NCBI GenBank assembly: GCA_007692755.1
Contig: REBL01000112.1
Span: 52,353 to 116,352, forward strand
DNA from: Nodularia sp. (in: cyanobacteria)
GTDB lineage: Bacteria > Cyanobacteriota > Cyanobacteriia > Cyanobacteriales > Nostocaceae
DNA length: 64,000 nucleotides
Reading direction: 5' to 3'
A program made the position numbers and the translations under genes. The stretch's first letter is position 1. Each line of letters starts with the position of its first letter. Below, piece by piece: positions 1 through 8,600 of this stretch. Below the pieces are notes generated by a model. That model saw only the letters and a list, made by a program, of their open reading frames with translations. It was not told the DNA's origin and ran no database searches.

Positions 1-136
1 GTTTAGCATACTGAGTCTTGGTCAAGTCGCACTCAAATACAGAATATTGCATCCACTGTCCGTAAGATTTGAGAATCTTGTGAACTTTGGTGCGGCGCTT
101 GTCTTCTGAGATATCGTAGGAAATTACTATAAACAT
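1..136 (-). CDS. cas2: CRISPR-associated endoribonuclease Cas2, N-terminal part (cut by window edge)
   Basis: The minus-strand frame starting with ATG at 136 reads MFIVISYDISEDKRRTKVHK and continues to the left edge. This is the first beta strand, the catalytic Asp (YD) and the first helix of Cas2, followed by the SYGQWMQYSVFEC segment typical of the family. About 45 residues are visible, roughly half of a normal Cas2. It starts 11 bp after the cas1 stop, so it is the last cas gene of the operon visible here. Cas2 pairs with Cas1 in spacer integration. The rest of the gene, and probably the CRISPR array, lie outside the window. Confidence 0.95.
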   Translation of the reverse strand, partial: MFIVISYDISEDKRRTKVHKILKSYGQWMQYSVFECDLTKTQYAK

Positions 137-147
137 GATGATTGGAT

Positions 148-1149
148 TTACTTCATGACTAATGGGGGATACTTGTCAATTTCTCCCAGGAGATATTTAG
201 CTAGGAAACGTCCTTGAATTTCAAAGGATTCTTGATAAGAATATTGTTTCTGCATGACGGGATGCTTAAACTTACTCAGTTTCTTTTCTTGATATAGTCG
301 CAGAAAATTATGCAATCCTTCTTTGGTGAGTGAAACAGCACCACTAACAGGTTCAGTTATAAAGTCTTTTGGTGCTAAAATCCGGCGATTAATGGTAGAT
401 AAAACTACAGCATCTACTATTAATGGTCGAAATTCTTCCATTAAATCAAGTGCTAATGAAGGTCTGCCATATCGCTCTGTATGCAAGTATCCTAAATAAG
501 GGTCAAAACCAACCATATTTAAAGCGCCTTGGATATCGTGACGCAGTAGGGAATAACCTAAACTCAAAAGTGAGTTTACTGGGTCTGTGGGAGGGCGACG
601 GTTGCGGGTAGAAAAGCTAAAGTTATCGACTCGAATTAGTTGATTAAAACAACCAAAGTAGGCTGCACTCCCAGCACCTTCATAACCTCTGAGAGAATTA
701 ATTGTTTTGGCTTGCTCCAGGGAGGCGATCGCATGAGATAATTGAGTAATTCCTGAGTTTAAATCTAGGTCATAACGGCGTTGTGCTAGTAATAAAGATT
801 GACGGTAATTTTTCAGTTTTCCCCTGACAAAACCTTGAGTTACATGGATTGCTTGTGCTGATTCGCCGGCGGCTTTCCATTGGGCGTTACGAACGAAAAT
901 ATTTTTACCCATATCGGGTTCTAAACGAGCGAGAAATTTCCCATTAAAGTTGAGATAAGTGACGGGAATTTTTCTAGAAATCAGTTCAAAAATAGCCGCC
1001 GGGGAAATATTAGCTCTCCCCATGATGACTACGCCATCAACTTTAATCAGAGGTGCATCGAAAACTGTCTTTTTATCAGCTTTGACAATCAGAAGTTCAT
1101 CAACTTTGCCAATATAGGCTTCTTCTTGTGTGACGTAAACTGTTCCCAT
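148..1149 (-). CDS. cas1: CRISPR-associated integrase Cas1 (subtype I-D)
   Basis: Cas1 is the metal-dependent integrase that inserts new spacers together with Cas2. The protein has the N-terminal beta-rich domain followed by the helical catalytic domain. The expected metal ligands are present: Glu in the RGYEGAGS segment, His in YLHTERYGRPS, and Asp/Glu in LALDLMEEFRP. I choose ATG at 1149 (MGTVYVTQ) because a GGAG ribosome site lies 6 nt upstream; a longer frame from TTG at 1161 would overlap that site. The length of 333 aa is normal. The gene is followed after 11 bp by cas2 and preceded, across about 285 bp of repeats, by cas4. Confidence 0.96.
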   Translation of the reverse strand: MGTVYVTQEEAYIGKVDELLIVKADKKTVFDAPLIKVDGVVIMGRANISPAAIFELISRKIPVTYLNFNGKFLARLEPDMGKNIFVRNAQWKAAGESAQAIHVTQGFVRGKLKNYRQSLLLAQRRYDLDLNSGITQLSHAIASLEQAKTINSLRGYEGAGSAAYFGCFNQLIRVDNFSFSTRNRRPPTDPVNSLLSLGYSLLRHDIQGALNMVGFDPYLGYLHTERYGRPSLALDLMEEFRPLIVDAVVLSTINRRILAPKDFITEPVSGAVSLTKEGLHNFLRLYQEKKLSKFKHPVMQKQYSYQESFEIQGRFLAKYLLGEIDKYPPLVMK

Positions 1150-1434
1150 GATTTTCTCCAAAATTAAATAATGTTTCTCAAACCCTCAGACTAGAAGTCT
1201 GGGGCTACACAAACCAAGTCCGCACTTCGACAAGCTCAGTGACCACCTGCGCGGACTAACTTAGATATAAGAAGCTCGTAGTAAGGGCTTTAGCCCTTAT
1301 TTGTTTTAGCGGTGTTGAATGTAAAATAAGGAATATAGAAGATGGAGAGGACTAAAGTCCTCACTACGAACCTGAAGATGGTGAGGAGTGAAGTCCTCTC
1401 TACGAGACGCTACGCGAACACTACGAGCTTGAAG
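1150..1434. repeat. Repeat-rich gap between cas4 and cas1
   Basis: This gap inside the cas operon contains no gene. It holds several short palindromic extragenic repeats, such as GGGCTTTAGCCC near 1287-1298 and two related copies of GAGGACTAAAGTCCTC / GAGGAGTGAAGTCCTC near 1349-1400. Around 1219-1256 there is a segment (cgacaagctcagtgaccacctgc) that recurs in related form near 54417-54440. All of them would form hairpins in the transcript between cas4 and cas1. I see no promoter I can defend. Confidence 0.6.
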
Positions 1435-2025
1435 TTAATTGGCTTCTTGATAGTTTCTTAATTTGTCAGATGCTTTGGGTAAACATTGCGAATAAAGACT
1501 ACAACCTTTGCACCTTTTACTGTAAGATGGTGTTGGCATCTTGCCAGTTTCGAGTAAATTTGTCACGGCTGCAATGGTAGCGATCGCACTGTCTCGGAGT
1601 TCTTGATTAATCTCGACTAATTGTCGTTGATGGGAATGGGCATAATAGATATATCCGATGTTGATATTTTGCCCTGTCATTTCTTCTAAACATAATGCTT
1701 GGGCGCAAACTTGCAATTCATCGTTATCCCATTCACCTTTACGTCCGCGTTTGTATTCGATGGGATAATATTCACCTGAGACGACTTCGATTAAGTCAGA
1801 TTTACCGATGAGTTTATATTTTTCTGACTTCAAATAAATTGCTCGAATTTGCCAAGTATCTTCTTTGTTAATATCGCCTGTGGTGTGAACTCGGTCATGT
1901 AAAGCTGTACCTTCAATTGTATATTGATTGTCGGTAAATTCGCCAGCACAAAACATCCGCCAGCAGCGATGGGAACAATAGGCGTATTGGTTCAACGCTG
2001 CAATTTGGATATATTCGTAATTCAT
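1435..2025 (-). CDS. cas4: CRISPR-associated exonuclease Cas4
   Basis: Cas4 is an Fe-S cluster PD-(D/E)XK nuclease that trims pre-spacers and checks their PAM before Cas1-Cas2 integration. The 196-aa protein has N-terminal cysteines (YCSHRC) and the C-terminal cysteine group RCKGCSLYSQC that together bind the 4Fe-4S cluster. Between them are a RecB-type core with LIGKSDLIEV, the PIEYKRG nuclease motif, and DELQVCAQALCLEE (QhXXY-like region). The ATG at 2025 is in good context. The gene lies between cas6 and cas1, as is usual for I-D loci. All key residues appear intact. Confidence 0.93.
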   Translation of the reverse strand: MNYEYIQIAALNQYAYCSHRCWRMFCAGEFTDNQYTIEGTALHDRVHTTGDINKEDTWQIRAIYLKSEKYKLIGKSDLIEVVSGEYYPIEYKRGRKGEWDNDELQVCAQALCLEEMTGQNINIGYIYYAHSHQRQLVEINQELRDSAIATIAAVTNLLETGKMPTPSYSKRCKGCSLYSQCLPKASDKLRNYQEAN

Positions 2026-2089
2026 AATTCGTAGTTCGTAATTCGTAATAGAGCCTACGGCACGCTAACGCGAACGTAATTCGTAATTT
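2026..2089. repeat. Short repeats between cas6 and cas4
   Basis: The 64-bp gap contains tandem copies of the heptamer TAATTCG with a small palindrome-bearing insert (cggcacgctaacgcg). The same heptamer recurs at 2930-2963, on the other side of cas6. Heptanucleotide short tandemly repeated repetitive sequences are a known feature of heterocyst-forming cyanobacteria. Confidence 0.7.
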
Positions 2090-2920
2090 TCAACGATATG
2101 AACGTCGGATCATCCCCATACCCATTGTGGTTTTTCTTCCTACTCCTGCATATAAAGCAAAGTCAGCTAAGGCGTTGAGTTGCTTTATTTGTGTCGGTTC
2201 AATTTCACCTAAAATGCGATAATTAACGTCTCCAACTATGCCTATGAATTTGCTGCGGGAGTCTGCTACAATTTCTGTGCGAATGTTGACAAAGGAGGGA
2301 AATATTGACTCGATGGAAAATTGAGAAAATTCAATTCCACTATATTTATTCCACCGGGAAAGCAGGGAGTTAAAAACACATTCTCTGGTGGGAAGGGTGG
2401 TGTCAAATTTTCCTTGACGAAAGGCGGTAGGTGTGAAGAAAGTCAAATCAATGGCGCGATCGCTTTCGCTGGCTTGCTCGTATAATTGAGTGTAGCTACA
2501 GGCATTTGCCCAAGGTTGGCTAGATTGGGGTGTCCCTTGAATGCTGGTAATATACAAGTCAGCAGGGCCAAGATGCCAAGGATGATTGGGGTTAAGATTC
2601 AGCCATAGTTGGGTAAGTTGGCTAAATAGTGTGTCATCTAAGAGAGAAATGCGCCACCAACAAGGAGTTCCGGCGGATATGGGTATTTGATGTGAGTGTT
2701 GGAGTTTGGATATTCCCCTCCTTTTATAAAAACGGAAATCAGTTTGCAGGGGTGAGAGGGTGAAGGCTTTATCTGCGGTAGAATCATGTAGGCGATCGCC
2801 TAATGCGTGATCTACAGAACTAACAAGGGTCAAAAATAGTGCGTGCAGATGTCTCCCTGTGAGAAACTGAGAAGGGATAGACGATTGCGGAAGTAGATTG
2901 AGAATTAAGCTATGAGGCAT
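2090..2920 (-). CDS. cas6: CRISPR pre-crRNA processing endoribonuclease Cas6
   Basis: Cas6 cleaves the repeat part of the long CRISPR transcript to give mature crRNAs and usually stays bound to the crRNA 3' handle. The 276-aa protein has the double-ferredoxin layout of the family and ends in the glycine-rich RNA-binding loop GVGRKTTMGMGM. An N-terminal His (GRHLHALFL, near residue 25) is a candidate catalytic residue. The gene sits between the oxygenase gene and cas4, flanked on both sides by TAATTCG repeats. The ATG at 2920 gives a normal length. Subtype assignment to I-D comes from the neighbours. Confidence 0.92.
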   Translation of the reverse strand: MPHSLILNLLPQSSIPSQFLTGRHLHALFLTLVSSVDHALGDRLHDSTADKAFTLSPLQTDFRFYKRRGISKLQHSHQIPISAGTPCWWRISLLDDTLFSQLTQLWLNLNPNHPWHLGPADLYITSIQGTPQSSQPWANACSYTQLYEQASESDRAIDLTFFTPTAFRQGKFDTTLPTRECVFNSLLSRWNKYSGIEFSQFSIESIFPSFVNIRTEIVADSRSKFIGIVGDVNYRILGEIEPTQIKQLNALADFALYAGVGRKTTMGMGMIRRSYR

Positions 2921-2929
2921 ATTTTTAAT

Positions 2930-2963
2930 AATTCGTAATTCGTAATTCGTAATTCGTAATTAG
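2930..2963. repeat. Tandem heptamer TAATTCG array upstream of cas6
   Basis: More than four tandem copies of the heptamer AATTCGT/TAATTCG lie between the oxygenase gene and cas6. It is a short tandemly repeated repetitive sequence, not a CRISPR array, because there are no spacers. The same unit is present at 2033-2084. Confidence 0.85.
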
Positions 2964-3000
2964 GAATTGGGAAGTAGCTTGAGGTTTAAAAGTCAAAAAT

Positions 3001-3612
3001 TTACTTGCGTTTTTTGGTGGTGGATTGAGCTATTCTTGATTCCACGGTAAATTCTGGGATTTCTGCGAGTTCCGCTTCACTCAAACTATACTGTTCACAA
3101 ACTAAACTCAAGCGATTTCCCGGTGTTTTCACAGCGTTGACGGAGTGAGTTAAATCACCTTGGAAGTAAACTAAAGTATTTGCTTGGGGTTTAATTTGTC
3201 CCAGTTGGCGTTTATGGGACTTCAGTACAAGTTCTCCTCCTTCCATATTTTCAGGTAAACGCACATAAAGAACACTGACTACTGCTGGCGGTTCTACGGT
3301 TTTGCAGTAAGAACGCAGCGAGCGGTCAATGTGCGGGTCTACACGGGAACCTTCTTTCAGTTGTAACGGATTGAGGTAAAAAGCATTACAACCCGGTTGG
3401 AGAGCCAAATCGAGGTATGATTTGAAGTAAGGGAATCTTTCTTGTACAGTGGAAATGTGCGATCGCCTAAATACTACAGAAAATCCCTTAGTCCCGACAA
3501 AATCGCGGTTGAGATTGTTGATAGCAAAATAGCGACAAGCTTGAATTTCGCCCCATAAATTATTTAGGTATTCGCTAGAAAAAGCCTTTGGTTGTTGTTG
3601 AAAATGTTTCAC
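3001..3612 (-). CDS. 2-oxoglutarate/Fe(II)-dependent oxygenase embedded in the I-D cas operon
   Basis: The 203-aa protein has the double-stranded beta-helix signature of prolyl-hydroxylase/PKHD-like 2OG-Fe(II) oxygenases: HxD in VDPHIDRSLRS (His94, Asp96), the distal His in GDLTHSVNAV (His156), and the 2OG-binding Arg in GNRLSLVCEQ (Arg167). All four ligands are intact, so it should be an active oxygenase. The tail ends in a basic stretch (TTKKRK). The only start in good register is GTG at 3612, with a weak ribosome site. It is co-oriented between csc1 and cas6. The substrate cannot be read from sequence: protein hydroxylation or nucleic-acid demethylation are both possible. It is not a known core Cas protein. 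Confidence 0.88.
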   Translation of the reverse strand: MKHFQQQPKAFSSEYLNNLWGEIQACRYFAINNLNRDFVGTKGFSVVFRRSHISTVQERFPYFKSYLDLALQPGCNAFYLNPLQLKEGSRVDPHIDRSLRSYCKTVEPPAVVSVLYVRLPENMEGGELVLKSHKRQLGQIKPQANTLVYFQGDLTHSVNAVKTPGNRLSLVCEQYSLSEAELAEIPEFTVESRIAQSTTKKRK

Positions 3613-3670
3613 GGTGGGTATAGAAACTGATGATAAACGTAGCAGATTGCAAGTAATAAGTAGTAAAACT

Positions 3671-3700
3671 CTTGTGGGGTGGGCATCCTGCCCGCCCTTC
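3671..3700. repeat. Dispersed extragenic palindrome (GGGCATCCTGCCC type)
   Basis: A short repeat whose core GGGCATCCTGCCC can fold into a small hairpin. Related copies occur at 13132-13160, 26696-26724 and 48102-48130, each preceded by CTTGTGG. It lies in the gap between csc1 and the oxygenase gene. Confidence 0.75.
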
Positions 3701-3732
3701 TACTTGTTTACATTAAATATGCTGTAAAATTA

Positions 3733-3775
3733 GGAACCACAAGGAATAAAACCAGAAGTGTTCATCTGTGGTTCC
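3733..3775. other. Hairpin between csc1 and the oxygenase gene
   Basis: Perfect 9-bp inverted repeat GGAACCACA / TGTGGTTCC (3733-3741 and 3767-3775) with a 25-base loop, directly after the csc1 stop. There is no T run, so it is not a typical intrinsic terminator. It could stabilise the upstream cas transcript or partly separate it from the downstream oxygenase-cas6-cas4-cas1-cas2 part. Confidence 0.5.
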
Positions 3776-3785
3776 ATACTCATAA

Positions 3786-4493
3786 TTAACTTTGAAAATG
3801 ATATTCCATTTTAGCCGGAAGCTTTAATTCTGAAATACCGTCAAACTGATAATATTCACCGCGCATTTGCACATTTTGAATCAGACTAACAGGAGGCATA
3901 TTTACCACATCATAGCTAATAACTTGATGCGTAAACATCACATCCAAAGGATTTAAAGGATATTTCCAAATAAATGTACCTGCACAAGTTTTAGATTTAG
4001 GTAACTCTGTAACTGTCACCTCAGCCTTACTCATCCATTTACCCAAGCGAATCCACTTTGGTAATTTTATTTGTTTTTGAGAAATTACGAAAAACTCAAA
4101 TTTACTTTCTGGCGCAATTTCTTTTGCTCTCCCAAAACTAGGAATATTCTTCTGTGTTTTCTCCATTTCAACGTGGTAGTTGTTATTAGCATACTTCCAA
4201 GTATTGAGAATGGCTGAATGTTTGAGAGAACGAGCCGGAGTAATGTAAATACCCTGTTGATTCAGTGGTGTTAAATGCTCCTCATATTTTGGCACTTGTT
4301 CAGGGCAAAAATAGCGATAGGAATGTTCTTCAGCCACCGTAGTAGAGTAGATTTCGCTATCAACTAAACCCAGTGCATAACAGAGAGCATAATTGTGAAT
4401 TATCGGCTCAGTTTCGTAGAGTCGCCCAATTTCACGAGTCGCAAAATAGAGGCTATCGTGTAGTTCTAATTGACATCGGTAGATTATAGCCAT
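3786..4493 (-). CDS. csc1: Type I-D Cascade subunit Csc1 (Cas5d-type)
   Basis: Csc1 is the Cas5-family subunit of the I-D effector complex and caps the 5' handle of the crRNA beside Cas10d. The 235-aa protein begins MAIIYRCQLELHDSLYFATREIGRLYET, which is the typical Csc1 start, and has the RAMP-type beta-rich body. The start ATG at 4493 lies only 5 bp after the csc2 stop, so the two genes are co-transcribed and probably translationally coupled. Nothing appears truncated. Confidence 0.92.
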   Translation of the reverse strand: MAIIYRCQLELHDSLYFATREIGRLYETEPIIHNYALCYALGLVDSEIYSTTVAEEHSYRYFCPEQVPKYEEHLTPLNQQGIYITPARSLKHSAILNTWKYANNNYHVEMEKTQKNIPSFGRAKEIAPESKFEFFVISQKQIKLPKWIRLGKWMSKAEVTVTELPKSKTCAGTFIWKYPLNPLDVMFTHQVISYDVVNMPPVSLIQNVQMRGEYYQFDGISELKLPAKMEYHFQS

Positions 4494-4498
4494 AGCTG

Positions 4499-5509
4499 TT
4501 ACTTAGCCTTAGCAGCAGTTTTCTTTTTGCTAATATGTTTACTGGCATAATTTTTAGCTTCTGCATCAGCTTTTTGTAAAACTGCCTTAATTCCTGTTTC
4601 GTCACCCACAAGGCTTTTAACTTCATTGAGTAGAGGTGAAAAAGCATCGCCAATGAAATCAGTATGCACAATAAACTCATCAGCCATTAAAGCCTCAATT
4701 GCACTTTTAGCAGCAGTAATTACATCATCTTCATCCAAAGGCTCAGGAGGATTGATTGTATTTTGCGCCTTCATTTGATCATATATTGCTTGAGTCCAAC
4801 GGAGGTTACTGGTAATTTCTCCATCTGCAAATACAACACCAATTAACTCATTTCTCACGCGACCTGTACGGGTGGTCTGCGCTCCATAGTGGCGCGTTCT
4901 GAGGATATTATTAAAAACGTAAAGAAAGCTAGCTTCAGTCGGGTCTTTGAGGGTAACAATACTAGGGAAGAAAACTTGTGGACTAATATGATCTTGCTGA
5001 TTAATTCGACTGGTAACTTCACCCGGTTTAGAACCATTTTCACCCTTAGAAGCCATTGTACCATTTTCGTAGGGAGCGTTAAGAGTAAATGTTTCGTGTG
5101 ATTGATCAAAAGCGGTAATTGAAAATGCGGTATCTACTACAACCTTAGATTTTTCTGAACCAGAATCACCAATAGCGAAACCGTAAATGATGCAATCAGG
5201 ATTATCCATTGCAAAACTAACGTTATATTCGCATTCTTCCGCAGTCATTAAGCCATAGTTACGCAGTAATTCCCGTCCAACTAAACGCTCTGGTGTAGAC
5301 TGTTTGCGCTTAAACATTGACAAACGGCTAATTGTAGTTTTATCTTTGACTCCGGCTCGTACTCTGGCTTTATTTAGTTCTCCATCTGTTTGAAACAGAG
5401 GATAAGATTCAGTGATGCGTACAGTGAGAAAATGGACATATTTACCCATTGATTTGTAGGGTATTTCAGATTGAAAGAATTTGGATTCAACAGTTTTGAG
5501 AAATGACAT
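4499..5509 (-). CDS. csc2: Type I-D Cascade backbone subunit Csc2 (Cas7d)
   Basis: Csc2 is the Cas7-family backbone protein that polymerises along the crRNA spacer. The 336-aa protein shows the family N-terminus (MSFLKTVESKFFQSEIPYKS), a long central region with RVRAGVKDKTTISRLSMFKRKQ, and RHYGAQTTRTGRVRNELIGVVF near residue 205-225, which are recognisable Csc2 segments. The C-terminus is lysine/alanine rich (KKKTAAKAK). It is separated from cas10d by about 150 bp without a clear terminator. Confidence 0.94.
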   Translation of the reverse strand: MSFLKTVESKFFQSEIPYKSMGKYVHFLTVRITESYPLFQTDGELNKARVRAGVKDKTTISRLSMFKRKQSTPERLVGRELLRNYGLMTAEECEYNVSFAMDNPDCIIYGFAIGDSGSEKSKVVVDTAFSITAFDQSHETFTLNAPYENGTMASKGENGSKPGEVTSRINQQDHISPQVFFPSIVTLKDPTEASFLYVFNNILRTRHYGAQTTRTGRVRNELIGVVFADGEITSNLRWTQAIYDQMKAQNTINPPEPLDEDDVITAAKSAIEALMADEFIVHTDFIGDAFSPLLNEVKSLVGDETGIKAVLQKADAEAKNYASKHISKKKTAAKAK

Positions 5510-5658
5510 AATTAGTCTCCAAGGAAGGATTTACTCAGGTTACGCGAAATTATGGAAAAACGAACCACAAAGGACACAAAGCACACGAAGTCAAGAGGTT
5601 TCAGAGGGTTCTTGCGTAAGTCCTATTACTATTTGTTTGATTTTATGAAGAAACAGAT

Positions 5659-8600
5659 TTATTCCGTTTCAACAAGTTTTTCTGCGTTTTCTTTGTCATC
5701 TTCAAGGCGATAAAGAAATTCACAGGTATCTCGAATTAAATTGAGTTGACGACCTGCTAAACGGGCGCGATCGCCTGCAAATGATTTCTCAAATACCTCC
5801 TGTACAAAATATTTAGCAAACTCTAGAACAGCTTGCCGTTCTTCCTCCCGTTTACTCATTACCCAACGTCCTTCAGCAGTAGAAGAATGAACGCGATCCA
5901 TGAGTTTAAACACTTCCGCCGCCACAGCCGCTACTAATGTTTCTCCTTGAAACACACTTGACTCAGCTTTGAGAATAGTTTCAGCAGCGATATCTATTGG
6001 CTTTAAAACAGCATTAGACTTGGGATTATAACGCTTATTTGCTCGGTAAAATCTGCGATACAAATCTGTTAATTTTTTTGGATGATTCAGGCTTGATTCT
6101 TCTCCCACAATTAATTGCTCCATATTTTTGTCATATTTAACATAAGGGTCAAAACAAGGGTAAAAATGATAGACATAAAGCCTAATTTTCTCAATGCGTG
6201 CTGTTTCTACCCCTTGGTTACGCACCCAACGATTGAGATAAGCAAACACATACAAAGAACTCGTTTCAAAATCCTTTGCTAGTTCTGTAAATCTCCCCCA
6301 ATTGGCATCGTAACCAGTTTTACCTTGTCTAGCATTCACATCTAAATGAATGGCATAAGCTGCTGTAAGCACGTTCAAGGGTGCAGGGTACTGAATGCCG
6401 TTTTCTTGCCAACCTTCCAGAATGTAGTCAAGACGAAATCTGTCTCTTTTTACCAAAGCACGGAAAGCATGAGGCGCACTATCTAAGAAAACGCTTTCCT
6501 CAAATTCAGCACCATCATTAAAAGGTGGAATTGGCGACTCAGAAACCACAGTTTTTACATCTAGAATCATCGGGAAAGCAAATGCTAACCAAGTTGGCAT
6601 TACCCAAGATTCTGTATCTGTGCTATCTCTTCCTGGTGGCAATGCCATGAAGTAAAATGTTAAAGGCTGGTCTTCTGGATAAGAAAGTTTAAATGTGCGG
6701 TCTTTGTCAGCTTGAAGATTTTCGTCAATTAAGAAACTATCTACACTTTGGTAATTTTCTCTGGCTAAATTGGCTTGTAAATCCTTACTAATAAAATGAT
6801 TACGGACGCTGGTATCAAAGCGAGTTTGAGCAATACCGTTGTAAGCTTTTTGCAAAAACTTATTAGTTTCTGGTGTGAAGTAATAAGTCGGGTAAAAATA
6901 GAGATAGCGATATTTCCCATCTTCAAATTTTTTTCCTACTGCCTGAGTTTGATTCATGAGAATCTGTCGCAGCATCATTTCAATTGCTGCAATACTTGAG
7001 ATATTACGTTTAGCATTTGAGCCTCCTAAATGCTGTTTGTTAGTGTAAACCTGGGGAGTAAAAAGAACGGCTGACTCCATTTGTTCTGTGACTGTGTAAG
7101 CAGAGTGAGAAATTGAACAAATAAGCTGTCTTCCGCGACTGGATTTTTTCGCAGCATTGTAGTTTTTCAACTCCTTAAAAAAGATTTCGGCTTGCTCTGT
7201 AGCTGATTTTTGTTGCGTTTCATTCGGTAGCATAATTACGCGATCGCACCAATCCTTTAAATCTTTCCATTCATCAGGTAGAGTGTACTGATTAATGATT
7301 GGTTCAATCACTTCTATCCATTGATTCACAAGACTTTGACAAATCTCACGAACGTTCTCTTGTCCTGGATGAAGTTTAAGGTATTGCGTGGCAATAAAAT
7401 ACCAGTCATAAGCAATACCTCCAGTATCTTTAAGTTGCTGAAGTGCGTTGATTTCGGATCTATACTCAGATAAATTCAGAAAATCAATAGCTACCTCTGT
7501 CAGATTGATAGTTGGGATTGGTGGTAATTCTTTGTTCTTTTTAATTACAGCTTTAACTCTATCCAGATACTCTTTCCAGAACTTTCCAGTGATTAAAGCT
7601 CCTAATTCTGCCAAATGATCTATACGAATATCTTCTGGGAAATCAATATCGATATTGGGATCTAAAACACCTTTACGCTGAAATTTAGCTAAATTAGTAC
7701 CTTTATCTCCTGCTTTACTGGTTTTAACTTTACTTGGTACTGCATCGACGGTAAATTGCATTAAACCTTTGATGTCAAGGAAAAGATTATAATAGTCGGC
7801 ATATTTCATCCCAATATTTCCCCGACTAAATCCAACCTTTCGCAGTTGCAGTTGGTTTGCACAGAGTTTTTTGATTGTATTGATAACGCGATCACTCAAT
7901 CCTTTGCGACTAATTTTTGGCGCGTCTCTGTGAGCTAAATAAATTACTCCTGTAGGTAAGTAAAGCAATATTTCATAGTAAGTGTTCTCTTCAGTGTTAA
8001 TACTGGTGTGTGCTTCCATCAAAGCATTATTCACCACATTAGTTAAAAAACCTCTATTTTCAGCAATGCTGTGATAGGTAAATTTCAACTGTCCATCACT
8101 CAGATTATGGATAATTTCTTGGAGTCTGGTATTTTCTGCATCTTGGGGATGCTTAACAATTGAGGCGAGAGAATCAGCCAAACAAGTTAAATCAGATAGA
8201 CTGCGAAGGGTGCGGTCTTTGAGAACAGGATTTAAGCCAAATTCCGAAAAATTCCAGTTAGTATCCCAGCGTCGTTGAGCATTATAAGCCATGCACAATA
8301 AATCATCTAAATACTCTCGATAAGCTTCTGAATTATCTGGGTTGATAAACTTATCAAGTCCTAACTGGCGAACTTTTTGATCAATAATTTGCCGATGTTC
8401 TGTTAACGGTAACTTGCGACAATCTTCTGGTGCATCAGGAAATTTTTCAAAATCATGTAAAATAAACCCAGCAATTACTAATCTCCGTTCTCTTTCTTTC
8501 ACCACTCGCCGCACTGTGGTATTGAGTTTTTCTAACCGCTTTTCAATTAAGTTGGCGGGAAATAAGCCATTGAGTAAGTGAGTATTTAGAGATTGGTCAG

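Noticed and set aside
2930..2963. TAATTCG array next to cas6 as a CRISPR repeat
   Set aside because: A 7-bp unit without spacers is a cyanobacterial short tandem repeat, not a CRISPR.
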